Shown: positions 56,864 to 64,000 of the stretch, one piece after another
Numbering within the stretch: the stretch's first letter is position 1
How the letters are laid out: each line of letters opens with the position of its first letter
Assembly: GCA_934621885.1 (NCBI GenBank)
Contig: CAKTUH010000001.1
Location: forward strand, 1-64,000
Reading direction: 5' to 3'
Origin: an uncultured Collinsella sp.
GTDB taxonomy: Bacteria > Actinomycetota > Coriobacteriia > Coriobacteriales > Coriobacteriaceae
DNA: 64,000 nt
The notes under the pieces: model-generated
What the model was told of the DNA's origin: nothing
What the model saw: only the letters and a program-made list of their open reading frames with translations
Database searches by the model: none
Program-made: the position numbers and the translations under genes

Positions 56864-58459
56864 ATGGAGACGAACGTTATCTGGCGCAACGCCCGCGCGG
56901 CCGTGATCGAGCTCGACGACGGCGGCTACTTTACCTGCGCCGATACGTGGGAGATCTTTGTCAACGACGAGCCCGCCGGCACCACGAATAAGGTCGAGAC
57001 CTATGTCGACGGCCTGGTTCCCGGCAAGCGCAACCTGGTTCGCTTTGTCTGCGGCGAGCGCGAGCTGAGCGTCGGCGTCACCACGCCTGCCGAGCCTTTT
57101 ACCATCGACGTTCGCGACTGCGGCGCCAAGGGCGATGCCGAGCACGACGACACCACCAACATCCAGGCCGCCATCATGGCCTGCCCCAAGGGTGGCCGCG
57201 TGCTGATTCCCGCCGGTAACTACCGCATCAAGTCCCTCTTCCTTAAGAGCGATATCAATATTGAGCTTGCCAAGGGTGCCGTGCTGTTGGCCCGCCACGA
57301 TCGCGCTGCGCTGGCCTACATCCCGGGCACGGTGAAGGGCGAGGAAGGCGCCGGTTATGCCGGTACCGACATGACGCCGCTGGGCCGTTGGGAGGGCGAG
57401 AGCTTTGCAACCTATTGCTCTACCTTTACCGGCCTGAGCGTGAGCAACGTGTGCATCTATGGTCGCGGCGCTATCGACGGCCAGACCGATTTTGCCGAGG
57501 ACAACTGGTGGAACAAGGACTTTAAGAATATCTTCCGCCCCGAGGAGGGTCGCGAGATTGCCCGCCCGCGCATGATCTTCCTGTCCGAGTGCCAAAACGT
57601 GAGCCTGGTGGGCTTTACCGTTCGTAACAGCCCGGCGTGGAACATTCACCCCATCCTGTGCGAGTACGTCGACGCGCTCTGCCTGTCGATCGAGGGTCCC
57701 AAGAACTCCCACAACACCGATGGCTTCGATCCCGAGAGCTGCGGCTTTGTTCGCATCTTGGGCTGCCAGTTCTCGGTGGGCGACGACTGTATCGCCATCA
57801 AGAGCGGCAAGCTGGGCATTGAGCCCGAGCTTCGCCCCGCAACGCACGACGTGCTGATCTCGCACTGCTACATGCACGATGGCCACGGCGCCGTGGTCCT
57901 GGGCTCCGAGGCCGCCGGTGGCATCAAGGACCTTACCGTGAGCAAGTGCCTGTTCGAGCGCACCGATCGCGGCCTGCGCGTCAAGACCCGTCGCGGTCGC
58001 GGCAAGGACGCCGTCAACGAGGGCATCACCTTTGAGCACATCCGCATGGACGAGGTGCTCACGCCCTTTGTGGTCAACTCCTTCTACTTCTGCGACAAGG
58101 ACGGCAAGACCGACTACGTCCAGAGCCGCGAGGCGCTGCCCGTCGATGACCGTACGCCCGGCTTTGGCGCCACGACGTTCCGCGACATCGAGGCTACCAA
58201 CTGCCACGCAGCCGCTGCCTACATCACGGGCCTTCCCGAAAGCAAGGTGACGCGCCTGACGTTCGAGGATGTCCACGTGACCTTCTCGCCTAACGCCGAG
58301 CCTTTTGTGCCGGCTATGGCCTGCGGTGTTGATCCCATGGTTCGCCAAGGCATCATCGCACAGAACGTCGCCGTGCTCGACTTGCAAAACGTTTGCATCG
58401 AGGGCCATGACGGCGAGGAGCTGCAGCTGCAGAACGTCGACAAGGTTATCCGCGCTTAA
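56864..58459 (+). CDS. Polygalacturonase, GH28 (cytoplasmic)
   Basis: The enzyme hydrolyses alpha-1,4-galacturonan, here presumably imported oligomers. After a fibronectin-like N-terminal part (about 1-75), the 531-residue protein has the GH28 right-handed helix with NTDGFDP (Asp286), GDDCIAIKSG (Asp307, Asp308), GHG (His341) and RGLRVKT (369-375): all catalytic residues are present. It has no signal peptide. Exo-acting forms with this N-terminal module are common, so it is likely an exo-polygalacturonase. GGGAG precedes the ATG. Confidence 0.92.
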   Translation: METNVIWRNARAAVIELDDGGYFTCADTWEIFVNDEPAGTTNKVETYVDGLVPGKRNLVRFVCGERELSVGVTTPAEPFTIDVRDCGAKGDAEHDDTTNIQAAIMACPKGGRVLIPAGNYRIKSLFLKSDINIELAKGAVLLARHDRAALAYIPGTVKGEEGAGYAGTDMTPLGRWEGESFATYCSTFTGLSVSNVCIYGRGAIDGQTDFAEDNWWNKDFKNIFRPEEGREIARPRMIFLSECQNVSLVGFTVRNSPAWNIHPILCEYVDALCLSIEGPKNSHNTDGFDPESCGFVRILGCQFSVGDDCIAIKSGKLGIEPELRPATHDVLISHCYMHDGHGAVVLGSEAAGGIKDLTVSKCLFERTDRGLRVKTRRGRGKDAVNEGITFEHIRMDEVLTPFVVNSFYFCDKDGKTDYVQSREALPVDDRTPGFGATTFRDIEATNCHAAAAYITGLPESKVTRLTFEDVHVTFSPNAEPFVPAMACGVDPMVRQGIIAQNVAVLDLQNVCIEGHDGEELQLQNVDKVIRA

Positions 58460-58480
58460 AACAAGTTCGTAAGAAGTTGC

Positions 58481-58511
58481 GCCGGCGTCTATGTTGACGC
58501 CGGCATTTTTG
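58481..58511 (+). terminator. Terminator after the GH28 gene
   Basis: GCCGGCGTC (58481-58489) pairs perfectly with GACGCCGGC (58496-58504); ATTTTT follows. Confidence 0.85.
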
Positions 58512-58540
58512 TATCGCTATCACCGATGAAAGAAGTCCTC

Positions 58541-60169
58541 ATGCCACAAGAAACTACGAAGCGCTTTGCGGGTGCCTCCTTTTTTGCCAACCCCGTTCTG
58601 CCGGGGTTCCATCCCGATCCGTGCCTGTGCCGCGCAGGCGATGACTACTATATGGTCACCTCGACGTTTACCTGGTTGCCGGGTGTGAGCCTGTACCACT
58701 CGTGTGACCTGGTGCACTGGGAGAGTCTGGGCGGTATTCTCGATAAGCTCGATTTGAGGGGAATTCCCGAGTCCGGTGGCGTCTGGGCACCGGATCTTAC
58801 CTATGCCAAGGGCGAGTTCTACCTGGTCTACTCTGTGGCAAAAACCGTGAGCGGAGCCTTTAAAGACGTTGATAACTATCTGGTGCGCGCGCGGAACATC
58901 GAAGGTCCTTGGAGCGAGCCCGTCAAGTTGGGTGCCAAGGGGTTCGATCCCTGCTTGGTTCATGCGCAGGATGGCTGTCGCCTGGTGGTTCCGCAGTGGG
59001 ATTGGCGTCCATTAGAGGGCCATTACAAGTTTAACGGCGTTCTTATGTACGAGCTCGATACATATACCGGTGGCGTCGGTGACCCTAAGCGCATCTTTGA
59101 CCACACCGGCGATGTTCCATGTGTGTGCGAAGGGCCGCATGTGTTAGAGCACGACGGCTGGTTCTATCTGCTTGCTGCCGAGGGCGGCACGGGCGTCAAT
59201 CACCGAACGATTGTCGCGCGCTCTCGAACTGTCGACGGCTATTACGAACCCATGCCGAACAATCCGCTGGTTTCGGCGGCCGGTACTTCTTCGATTCTTC
59301 TAAAGAGCGGGCACGGCAATCTTGTCGAGGCTCCCGATGGCTCTTGGTACGCCTGCCATCTTTGTGCTCGTCATCTTCCGGGGGCGTCGACGTCTCCTTT
59401 GGGGCGCGAGTCGGCTTTGCAGCGTGTTGATTGGATTGACGGTTGGCCGCGCCTTTCCGCTGGCGGCAGCGAACCCCAGTTGGCGGTTCCGGCTCCTGCC
59501 GGTGTCACAGCCGGCACCGAGAGCGAGCCGTACCGCCGTGACACCACCTACGAAACGGCGTTTGAGCCTGATTGCGATCTGTGGCGTGAAGAATGGTTGA
59601 CCCCACGCGTTATAGACGATCTGCGTGTGCGAATCGACGAGGCAGACGGGTTGGTCCTTACGGGAAACGATTCTCTGAGCTCGTTGTTTGACCAAACGCT
59701 TGTCGTCCGCCGAATCCAAGATTTTTCTTTTGAGGCCGTGACCCATGTGGACGTGGCGCCGGGTAACTATAACCAGGCGGCGGGCATGGTCGCAATGTAC
59801 GATTCGCGCTGCTATGTTGCCCTGTTGGTGGGGTTTGACGAGAAGAATGGAGAGCGCGTCGCAGATGTGCTCGTCTGCGATAACGGTTCGTATTCGATGC
59901 CCCTGGGCACCGATGGACGCAAGACGCTTTCCCCTGCGGGAAAGATCGGCCTTCGTATCGTCGCCCACGCGGGCAAACTGTGCTTCGCTGTCGATGGCGG
60001 CGATGGATGGGAGGACCTCGGTTGCTCATTTGCCGAGGAAAACTTGGGCGACGAGCACATTTTGGGGCCGCATTTTACTGGCGGCATGTTGGGACTCGGA
60101 GCGGTCGATCTCGCATACGGCAAACTCAAAGCAACCTTTAGCGATTTTTCGTATCGAGCGCTCGACTAG
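58541..60169 (+). CDS. GH43 beta-xylosidase / alpha-L-arabinofuranosidase
   Basis: The enzyme should release arabinose or xylose from side chains. The 542-residue protein has the five-bladed GH43 domain with the three acidic residues Asp26 (GFHPDPCLC), Asp136 (GFDPCLV) and Glu197 (CEGPHVLE), then a C-terminal beta-sandwich (about 320-540) of the XynB type. No signal peptide. The start may also be ATG 58526; the ATG at 58541 has AGAAG nearby. Which sugar it releases cannot be told; in a pectin locus arabinofuranose from arabinan is likely. Confidence 0.87.
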   Translation: MPQETTKRFAGASFFANPVLPGFHPDPCLCRAGDDYYMVTSTFTWLPGVSLYHSCDLVHWESLGGILDKLDLRGIPESGGVWAPDLTYAKGEFYLVYSVAKTVSGAFKDVDNYLVRARNIEGPWSEPVKLGAKGFDPCLVHAQDGCRLVVPQWDWRPLEGHYKFNGVLMYELDTYTGGVGDPKRIFDHTGDVPCVCEGPHVLEHDGWFYLLAAEGGTGVNHRTIVARSRTVDGYYEPMPNNPLVSAAGTSSILLKSGHGNLVEAPDGSWYACHLCARHLPGASTSPLGRESALQRVDWIDGWPRLSAGGSEPQLAVPAPAGVTAGTESEPYRRDTTYETAFEPDCDLWREEWLTPRVIDDLRVRIDEADGLVLTGNDSLSSLFDQTLVVRRIQDFSFEAVTHVDVAPGNYNQAAGMVAMYDSRCYVALLVGFDEKNGERVADVLVCDNGSYSMPLGTDGRKTLSPAGKIGLRIVAHAGKLCFAVDGGDGWEDLGCSFAEENLGDEHILGPHFTGGMLGLGAVDLAYGKLKATFSDFSYRALD

Positions 60170-60252
60170 GTCAATGCGGCAATTGCGACAGGTCGCAAGG
60201 CGATTGACGGGCGATGCCCGCGATTGTTCTGCAATAGAAAGCATGGTGACAA

Positions 60253-62418
60253 ATGAGTGACAAAGAGCGGCTCTTTGAGGTATCGCTCGTGCGCGAAGGC
60301 GCGTATCGCAGCGTTTCGGCAGCTCTAGAGGCGGTGAAACGGTGCGTGCCCGATAAGACTGTGCCGGTGCGCGTGCTGGTGGCGCCGGGCGAGTACCGAG
60401 AGCGGGTCGAGATTCGCCGTCCGCATGTGACGATTGAGGGCGAGACGGCCGATAGCGTACGCATCGTGGGCGGCCTGGGCGCCAAGATGCCCTCTGGGGA
60501 CGGTAGCGGCCAGGACGGAAAGCTCGGCACCTTCCGTACGTATACGGTACTGGTCGATGCCGATGACGTGACGCTTGCAAACCTTACGATCAAAAACGAT
60601 GCGGGCGACGGGCGCGAGGTCGGTCAGGCAATTGCCCTGTATGCCGATGGCGACCGCCTGGTTGTCGACGCCTGCCGCATTTTGGGACATCAGGACACGC
60701 TGTTTGCGGGTCCGTTGCCGCCGCGCGAGGTTAAGCCGGGCGGGTTCATTGGTCCCAAGCAGTTTGCACCTCGTCGTGTGGGTCGGCAGTACTATCGCCG
60801 CTGCCTTATTGCCGGCGATGTCGACTTTATCTTTGGTGGGGCGTGTGCCTACTTTGAGGGCTGTGAGATTCGGTCGCTCAATCGCGATATGGACGTAAAC
60901 GGATACGTAACGGCGGCATCCACGCCCGAGGGCGAGCCGTATGGATTCGTGTTCCATGGTTGTTCCTTTACGGCAGACGAAGGCACTGCTCCAGGGTCGG
61001 TCTACCTGGGTCGTCCGTGGCGCGAGTGGGCCCAGACCGTGTTGATCGATTGCTGGCTTGGCGCCCATATTTCACCCGAGGGCTGGTGGGATTGGAACAA
61101 GCCGGCCGCACACGATACCGCTTTGTATGGCGGCGGCGCCTTGTTTGGTCCGGCAGGGGATACGAGCGCCTGGGCGTCGTGGGCACATCGCCTGGGCGAT
61201 CGGGATGCAGAGCGCTATGCACGTGGGCACGTGCTCGCCGGGGCGGATGACTGGGATCCCGAGGGCGGCGACGGCGATGCGGTGGAGACAGCCGACCTGT
61301 CTGCCAACGGTCGTACGGTGCATATCGAGACTTACTACGAAGACGAGCCTGCTCTGCGCGCCCGACTGAAGCGCGAGGGGCGCAAAGCCGCCTTTGCGGG
61401 CAAGACGCCTGCGGATTTTGAGGCGTGGAGAGTTGCGACCAGAGCCCGTCTGTACGATGTCTTGGGTCTTTCGCTTATGGATCGTGCCTCGATTGAGGTT
61501 CGTGAACTCGGCCGCGTACAGATTGCCGGCGGCATTGTGCGCACCCATGCATTGCTGCAGGTTGAGCGCGATGTGTGGATGCCGTTCTACCTGTTGGAAC
61601 CGTCTCGCCCAAAGCTTGACGAGCAGGGACTCAAGCACTGCTATATCTGCCCACATGGCCACCAGGGCGCGGGCGCCGCAAGTATTGCCGGCGTTACGGG
61701 CGTGCCGGCGGTTGATGATGCGGTCCGCAAGTTTAACTACGACTACGGCCTGCGCTTGGCGCGTATGGGCTATGTGGCCGTCTGCCCCGATGCCCGCGGC
61801 TGGGGATACCGCCGCGACTGGAAGGGTCAGGGTGATGATGAGGCAAGCTACCTGCGCGGCACGTGTCTTAACCAGGCTCGCATGGCGGAGCCGCTGGGCC
61901 TGTCGGTCGCAGGTCTCAACGCCTGGGACAACATACGACTGATCGATTATCTAGAAGCGCGTGGCGATATCGCCATGGACAACCTGGGATGCTTTGGTTT
62001 TTCGGGCGGCGGCTATATGACGCTGTATCTTGCTGCGCTCGACCCACGCGTGCGCAAGGCGTTTGTCTCGGGCTATCTGTATGGTGTCGACGATTCGCTG
62101 ATGCACCTTAACGGTAATTGCAGCTGCAATTACACGCCCGGACTCTGGCGCTTGCTTGACATGGGCGATATCGCCTCGCTCATCGCGCCACGTCCACTGC
62201 TGGTGCAAAGCTGCGAGGAGGACCATCTAAACGGCGTTCGCGGTCTAGCAAATGTCGATGAACAGCTCGATATCGTGCGCGACGCCTACGAGCTGCTGGG
62301 TTGTGGCGAGGGATTGCGTCATGAGGTTTGTCCGGGTGGACACCATCTGGGCGTGACGCACCTTGCCGAGGATATCGAGTGGCTTGATTGTCATGTTGCG
62401 GCTGGCACCCGTGCATAG
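60253..62418 (+). CDS. Pectin methylesterase (CE8) fused to an alpha/beta-hydrolase esterase
   Basis: The N-terminal half (about 1-335) is a CE8 pectinesterase with all five signature motifs: GEYRE (46-50), QAIAL (125-129), GHQDTL (145-150, acid/base Asp148), DFIFG (191-195, nucleophile Asp191) and LGRPW (252-256, Arg254). The C-terminal half (about 390-721) is an alpha/beta hydrolase with nucleophile Ser584 in GFSGG, Asp657 near EEDHLNG and His in GGHHLG; it resembles acetyl-esterase-like Abhydrolase_7 proteins. So one cytoplasmic polypeptide may remove both methyl and acetyl esters from imported pectin oligomers. No signal peptide. The fusion is unusual to me. Confidence 0.88.
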   Translation: MSDKERLFEVSLVREGAYRSVSAALEAVKRCVPDKTVPVRVLVAPGEYRERVEIRRPHVTIEGETADSVRIVGGLGAKMPSGDGSGQDGKLGTFRTYTVLVDADDVTLANLTIKNDAGDGREVGQAIALYADGDRLVVDACRILGHQDTLFAGPLPPREVKPGGFIGPKQFAPRRVGRQYYRRCLIAGDVDFIFGGACAYFEGCEIRSLNRDMDVNGYVTAASTPEGEPYGFVFHGCSFTADEGTAPGSVYLGRPWREWAQTVLIDCWLGAHISPEGWWDWNKPAAHDTALYGGGALFGPAGDTSAWASWAHRLGDRDAERYARGHVLAGADDWDPEGGDGDAVETADLSANGRTVHIETYYEDEPALRARLKREGRKAAFAGKTPADFEAWRVATRARLYDVLGLSLMDRASIEVRELGRVQIAGGIVRTHALLQVERDVWMPFYLLEPSRPKLDEQGLKHCYICPHGHQGAGAASIAGVTGVPAVDDAVRKFNYDYGLRLARMGYVAVCPDARGWGYRRDWKGQGDDEASYLRGTCLNQARMAEPLGLSVAGLNAWDNIRLIDYLEARGDIAMDNLGCFGFSGGGYMTLYLAALDPRVRKAFVSGYLYGVDDSLMHLNGNCSCNYTPGLWRLLDMGDIASLIAPRPLLVQSCEEDHLNGVRGLANVDEQLDIVRDAYELLGCGEGLRHEVCPGGHHLGVTHLAEDIEWLDCHVAAGTRA

Positions 62419-62487
62419 GCCCTCGGTATGCTGCGGATGAACGATAGATACCTATAAGACCGCCGACGGGCGGGTGAGGAGAAGATT

Positions 62488-63156
62488 ATGGAAACGAAGG
62501 GCTTGAGCGAGTCGACCATTTGCTGTTTTGGCGACTCGACGACCTGGGGCGATAACGGCTGCGGTGGGGGAGGCAACGATATTTCGTGGACCTCGCACCT
62601 GGGCGCGCTGTTGGGTGGCGCTACGGTCGAGAACTTTGGCATCAAGGGCTCGCGCATTGCCATCAAGGCCGACCGCACCGATTCGTTTGTCGAGCGCCTG
62701 GACGGCATCGATGACGCGGCCGATGTCTACATTGTCTTTGGCGGCGTTAACGACTTTAGCCGCAACGTGCCGTTGGGACAGCTGGGCAGCACGGACGTGC
62801 ACGAGTTCTACGGTGCACTCGACTACCTGATCCGCACCATCACCGCGCGCTCGCCCCAGGCGAAGCTGGTGTTTATGACCCCGTGCAAGACGAGTGGCAA
62901 GCACGAGAAGGATATCCCGGCAAGCGGTGAGCTCAACCACCTGGGCCTGACGCAGATCGCCTACGTAAAGGCGATGCTCGAGGTCTGCGATCACTACTCG
63001 GTGCCGGTGATCGACCTGTACGCGCAAAGCGGCATCAGCCCGTTTTTGCCCGAGCACCGCGAGCTATATATGCCGGACGGATTGCACTACAGCCCGGCCG
63101 GCTATGAGCGTCTAGCGCATCGAATTGCCGCGGGGCTTGTTGCCGTTTGCCGCTAA
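62488..63156 (+). CDS. SGNH/GDSL-type esterase
   Basis: The 222-residue enzyme has block I CFGDSTTWGD (nucleophile Ser17), block III GGVND (Asn88) and block V PDGLHYS (Asp197, His200). It lacks a signal peptide. In a pectin locus it may be a rhamnogalacturonan or polygalacturonan acetyl esterase, a role inferred from position. GAGGAG precedes the ATG. The region just after it doubles as a hairpin and operator for the next gene. Confidence 0.87.
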   Translation: METKGLSESTICCFGDSTTWGDNGCGGGGNDISWTSHLGALLGGATVENFGIKGSRIAIKADRTDSFVERLDGIDDAADVYIVFGGVNDFSRNVPLGQLGSTDVHEFYGALDYLIRTITARSPQAKLVFMTPCKTSGKHEKDIPASGELNHLGLTQIAYVKAMLEVCDHYSVPVIDLYAQSGISPFLPEHRELYMPDGLHYSPAGYERLAHRIAAGLVAVCR

Positions 63157-63170
63157 AAGCCTGCCGTTCG

Positions 63171-63238
63171 CGGGGAATGTAGGGTTAACGTTCACCCTAC
63201 ATTCCCCGTTCGCGTTACACTAAGGTTAACGTTCACCC
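63171..63238. promoter_or_regulatory. Operator in a hairpin loop, plus a second operator, before the GH105 gene
   Basis: CGGGGAATGTAGGGT (63171-63185) and ACCCTACATTCCCCG (63194-63208) form a perfect 15-bp stem whose 8-nt loop is TAACGTTC, the core of the pectin operator GGGTTAACGTTCACCC (63182-63197). A second copy, GGTTAACGTTCACC, is at 63224-63237, 26 nt before the GH105 ATG. The hairpin could also end the esterase transcript; no T-run is present. Confidence 0.78.
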
Positions 63239-63263
63239 ATCATCAACGTCAGAGGGGACAGCA

Positions 63264-64000
63264 ATGGGTTGCAATCAGATTCTGGATAGCTACATCGAGC
63301 AGCTGATCGAGACGTCTACGCCGCAGGCACCCGCTTGGAACATCGAAAAGCTCCGTGCCGGCAAGGAGAACACCTGGAACTACATCGATGGCTGCATGAT
63401 CAAGGCACTCATCGAGCTGTACGAGATCACGGGTGAGCAGCGCTATCTGACGTTTGCCGACGACTACATCGACTTCTTTGTCCAGGAAGACGGCACCATC
63501 AAGCATTACAACCCCGAGGAGTACAACCTCGACAACGTCAACGCGGGCAAGACCCTCTATAAGCTGTATGACCTGGTCGGCAAGCCCAAATACCGTGCCG
63601 CCATGGACACCATTTACCGTCAGCTCGAGACCCAGCCGCGCACCAAAGAGGGCGTCTTTTGGCACAAGGCCGTCTACCCCAACCAGATTTGGCTCGACGG
63701 TATGTACATGGCGCAGCCGTTCTACATGCAGTACGAGCTGAGCTTCCACAACCGCCGCGCCTGCTCGGACAGCTTCCATATGTTCCAGGTCGTACACGAT
63801 CTTATGCGCAACCCGCTCAACGGCCTGTACTATCACGCCTACGATGCGAGCCGCAAGCAGTTCTGGTGCGATCCGGTCACCGGCCTTTCGGCGAACTTTT
63901 GGCTGCGTGCCGAGGGCTGGTTTGCCATGGCGCTTATCGATACGTGGGAGCTCATGCCGCCCTCGATGTCGGCCGAGAAGGACGAGATCCGCAAGATGTT
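63264..64000 (+). CDS. GH105 unsaturated uronyl hydrolase, 5' part
   Basis: GH105 enzymes cleave the unsaturated uronic acid left at the non-reducing end by pectate or rhamnogalacturonan lyases. The first 245 residues show the alpha/alpha barrel and the motifs WNYIDGCMIKAL, NLDNVNAGKTLY (Asp90), YPNQIWLDGMYMAQPF (Asp145) and NFWLRAEGWFAMAL. These correspond to the two catalytic Asp of YteR. The gene runs off the window at 64000. No signal peptide. It has its own operators, so it may begin another transcription unit of the locus. Confidence 0.9.
   Translation, partial: MGCNQILDSYIEQLIETSTPQAPAWNIEKLRAGKENTWNYIDGCMIKALIELYEITGEQRYLTFADDYIDFFVQEDGTIKHYNPEEYNLDNVNAGKTLYKLYDLVGKPKYRAAMDTIYRQLETQPRTKEGVFWHKAVYPNQIWLDGMYMAQPFYMQYELSFHNRRACSDSFHMFQVVHDLMRNPLNGLYYHAYDASRKQFWCDPVTGLSANFWLRAEGWFAMALIDTWELMPPSMSAEKDEIRKM

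Noticed and set aside
55064..58408. 1114-codon open frame on the minus strand
   Set aside because: It is antisense to the GPH transporter and GH28 genes and crosses their promoters and a terminator. It has no recognisable domain.

Overview
The window looks like chromosomal DNA from a gut actinobacterium of the class Coriobacteriia, most likely Collinsella. That assignment is inference from high GC, strong G/C bias at third codon positions, and gene content: YhgE/Pip pairs, a Lar cluster, a Feo operon with two FeoA proteins, LacI-controlled sugar loci and an intracellular pectin locus. It was not tested by any search.

Left third (1-15.6 kb): the 3' end of a tRNA-Ser, a D,D-carboxypeptidase, and a small AT-richer island (an acidic secreted protein, a SHOCT membrane protein, a TM2 protein and an XRE regulator). 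A VanR/VanS-like two-component pair follows, interrupted by an AAA-type ATPase gene and a 9-bp tandem array. Next come pstB with a PhoP/PhoR-like pair, a capsule-type tyrosine-kinase module (Wzz-like protein, BY-kinase, PHP phosphatase), a GNAT acetyltransferase and htpG.

Middle (15.8-49.8 kb): two adjacent YhgE/Pip proteins, an EamA transporter, an M20 amidohydrolase with an MFS carrier, hisS, PEP carboxylase, a lactate-racemase cluster (larA and larD on +; tetR, a short larC and larB on -), serB, aspS, a LacI-controlled beta-galactosidase operon, an APC transporter, an HPr-like protein with Asp at position 46, and feoA-feoA-feoB plus a Cys-rich FeoB partner.

Right end (48.7-64 kb): a pectin/galacturonate locus. 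It has a LacI regulator, uxaC-uxaB-uxaA, a GPH-type transporter, a GH28 polygalacturonase, a GH43 enzyme, a pectin methylesterase fused to an alpha/beta hydrolase, an SGNH esterase and a GH105 unsaturated-uronyl hydrolase cut by the window end. None of the enzymes shows a signal peptide, so oligomers are probably imported and dismantled in the cytoplasm. Galacturonate would go through tagaturonate and altronate to 2-keto-3-deoxygluconate. A palindromic operator built on GGTGAACGTTCACC recurs before uxaC, the transporter and the GH105 gene and probably defines one regulon.

The most unusual feature is the density of long, nearly perfect hairpins between genes. Two of them (29690-29806 and 32213-32335) share identical core blocks, while their outer and inner stems differ in sequence yet stay almost perfectly self-complementary.
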